A DNA stretch of 64,000 nucleotides from Glycine soja (taxonomy: Eukaryota; Streptophyta; Magnoliopsida; Fabales; Fabaceae), in contig NC_041008.1 of NCBI RefSeq assembly GCF_004193775.1, positions 3,998,323 through 4,062,322 of the forward strand, written 5' to 3'. The notes below the pieces were generated by a model that saw only the letters and a list, made by a program, of their open reading frames with translations, ran no database searches and was not told where the DNA came from. Below are positions 63,123 through 64,000 of this stretch, piece by piece; within the stretch, counting starts at the first letter, position 1, and every line of letters starts with the position of its first letter. Both the position numbers and the translations under genes were made by a program.

Positions 63123-63449
63123 ACTGTGGTGAAGACGATTCTAGAGGGTTTAATTAAAAGCATTGCGTACTCCGCATTGAAACTATTTAGGAAAATGCAT
63201 TCAATCATTATAGTTTTTTTTGCTATGGAAGCCCTTAACAAGGTTTTTTCTATCGCTTTCATTAATCCAATGCATAAATAGTTAAAAGATAACACATGGA
63301 ATTGAGAACTAAAAATTGTGTCTTCCAAGTTGAATGGACGTTTAGATGAGCTATAACTAGTGGTAAACAAACACACATTAACAGTGATCAAAAGGAGAGG
63401 GGACAATTTATCACACGCAACACGCACACACATACACAATTAAAAAAAC

Positions 63450-64000
63450 ATATAAAAATTTAGAATTAATTAAATTAATTTATTCAAATTACTTAAATAA
63501 ATTCACATGGGTAGAAGGATCACATTCGCTTTACTGTTACCAAATAAAACATTTAAAAACATCTCCGGTTCAAAACAAGACCATCCAAGTTATAAAAGAA
63601 CTCAAGTTAAGTAGTGAAATAAAATAAAGTAAATAACATGTTTGAAACATAATGCAATTAAAACAGAAACGCATGCTCCAATGTCACCATCCTATCAAAG
63701 CATTGTGTCTCAGCATCTTCTAGTACGAGATTCTTTAAAGTCACTGCTCCTACGAACACAAGGTTCGAGATCATCACAGGATCCAACACAAACAACACAT
63801 AGGAAGTGAGTTATCACATTTCTAAATAAAATACAAATAAACAAAGACTAAGCAAAATACATTATAGAAATTTATATAACATAGTTCAACTTAATACAAT
63901 CAGGTCACCTCACCATTTATCATTTAAAATTCATTTTCAATCACCAATCACATTTCACATGAATCACATACTCGACTCAAGACGAGTAACAACATTCAAC
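63450..64000. repeat. Dispersed non-coding repeat, unit 3 (partial)
   Basis: Counterpart of 33425-33990, cut by the window end. Confidence 0.5.

Larger units (their letters stand above)
54613..64000 (+). repeat. Tandem unit 3, partial (cut by window end)
   Basis: Starts with the same AAAACAAGTCAAGTATTGCA word. The offset to unit 2 drifts from 15009 at the start to 14979 near 63400 through many scattered one-base losses and some gains. Clear substitutions are very few (one is T to G near 59900). The right end and any further units lie outside the window. Confidence 0.95.

Noticed and set aside
62982..63281. A 99-codon frame in unit 3
   Set aside because: The same region in units 1 and 2 is interrupted. 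The frame is opened by single-base losses typical of the suspect sequence.
24547..64000. The long direct repeats considered as a CRISPR, satellite or viral array
   Set aside because: The unit is 15 kb and carries an intron-bearing plant gene; no short repeat-spacer pattern, capsid or polymerase genes were seen.

Overview
The window is AT-rich plant nuclear DNA: genes with many introns, standard GT-AG splice signals, abundant AT microsatellites and MITE-like fold-back repeats. Gene style and repeat types point to a legume, most likely Glycine (soybean). That species call is inference from pattern recognition, not from a database match.

Layout. 1-4500 is AT-rich intergenic DNA. 4826-8187 is a ten-exon gene for an endonuclease/exonuclease/phosphatase (CCR4/nocturnin-like) protein with an EF-hand. 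8190-15370 is repeat-rich DNA without a recognisable gene. 15371-18524 is a six-exon NAC transcription factor gene ('NAC-A') whose last exon encodes a C-terminal transmembrane helix, so the product looks membrane-tethered. 18525-24546 holds decayed duplicated flank, a probable retroelement fragment and a fold-back element with a GC-rich interior.

From 24547 to the window end there is a head-to-tail tandem array of a ~15 kb unit: unit 1 (24547-39603), unit 2 (39604-54612) and unit 3 (54613 onward, cut by the window end). Each unit has one gene, a five-exon NAC gene ('NAC-B'), followed by ~11.5 kb of gene-free repeat-rich DNA. The NAC-B coding sequences of units 1 and 2 are identical. Unit 3 differs from them almost only by single-base insertions and deletions, and this indel-only pattern also covers the last ~4 kb of unit 2. 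That looks like unpolished long-read sequence rather than biological decay.

The recent array sits on an older one. The flanks of NAC-A are diverged copies of the flanks of NAC-B, and each 15 kb unit carries two diverged copies of the NAC downstream flank but only one NAC gene. So each unit is probably two ancient units, one of which has lost its gene. Compared with NAC-A, NAC-B has lost the transmembrane exon to an early stop and has changes at the dimer-interface Arg and in the WKATG DNA-contact motif. The locus has therefore amplified a soluble, DNA-binding-altered relative of a membrane-bound NAC. Whether NAC-B is a decoy, a neofunctionalised regulator or a drifting copy cannot be decided from sequence alone.
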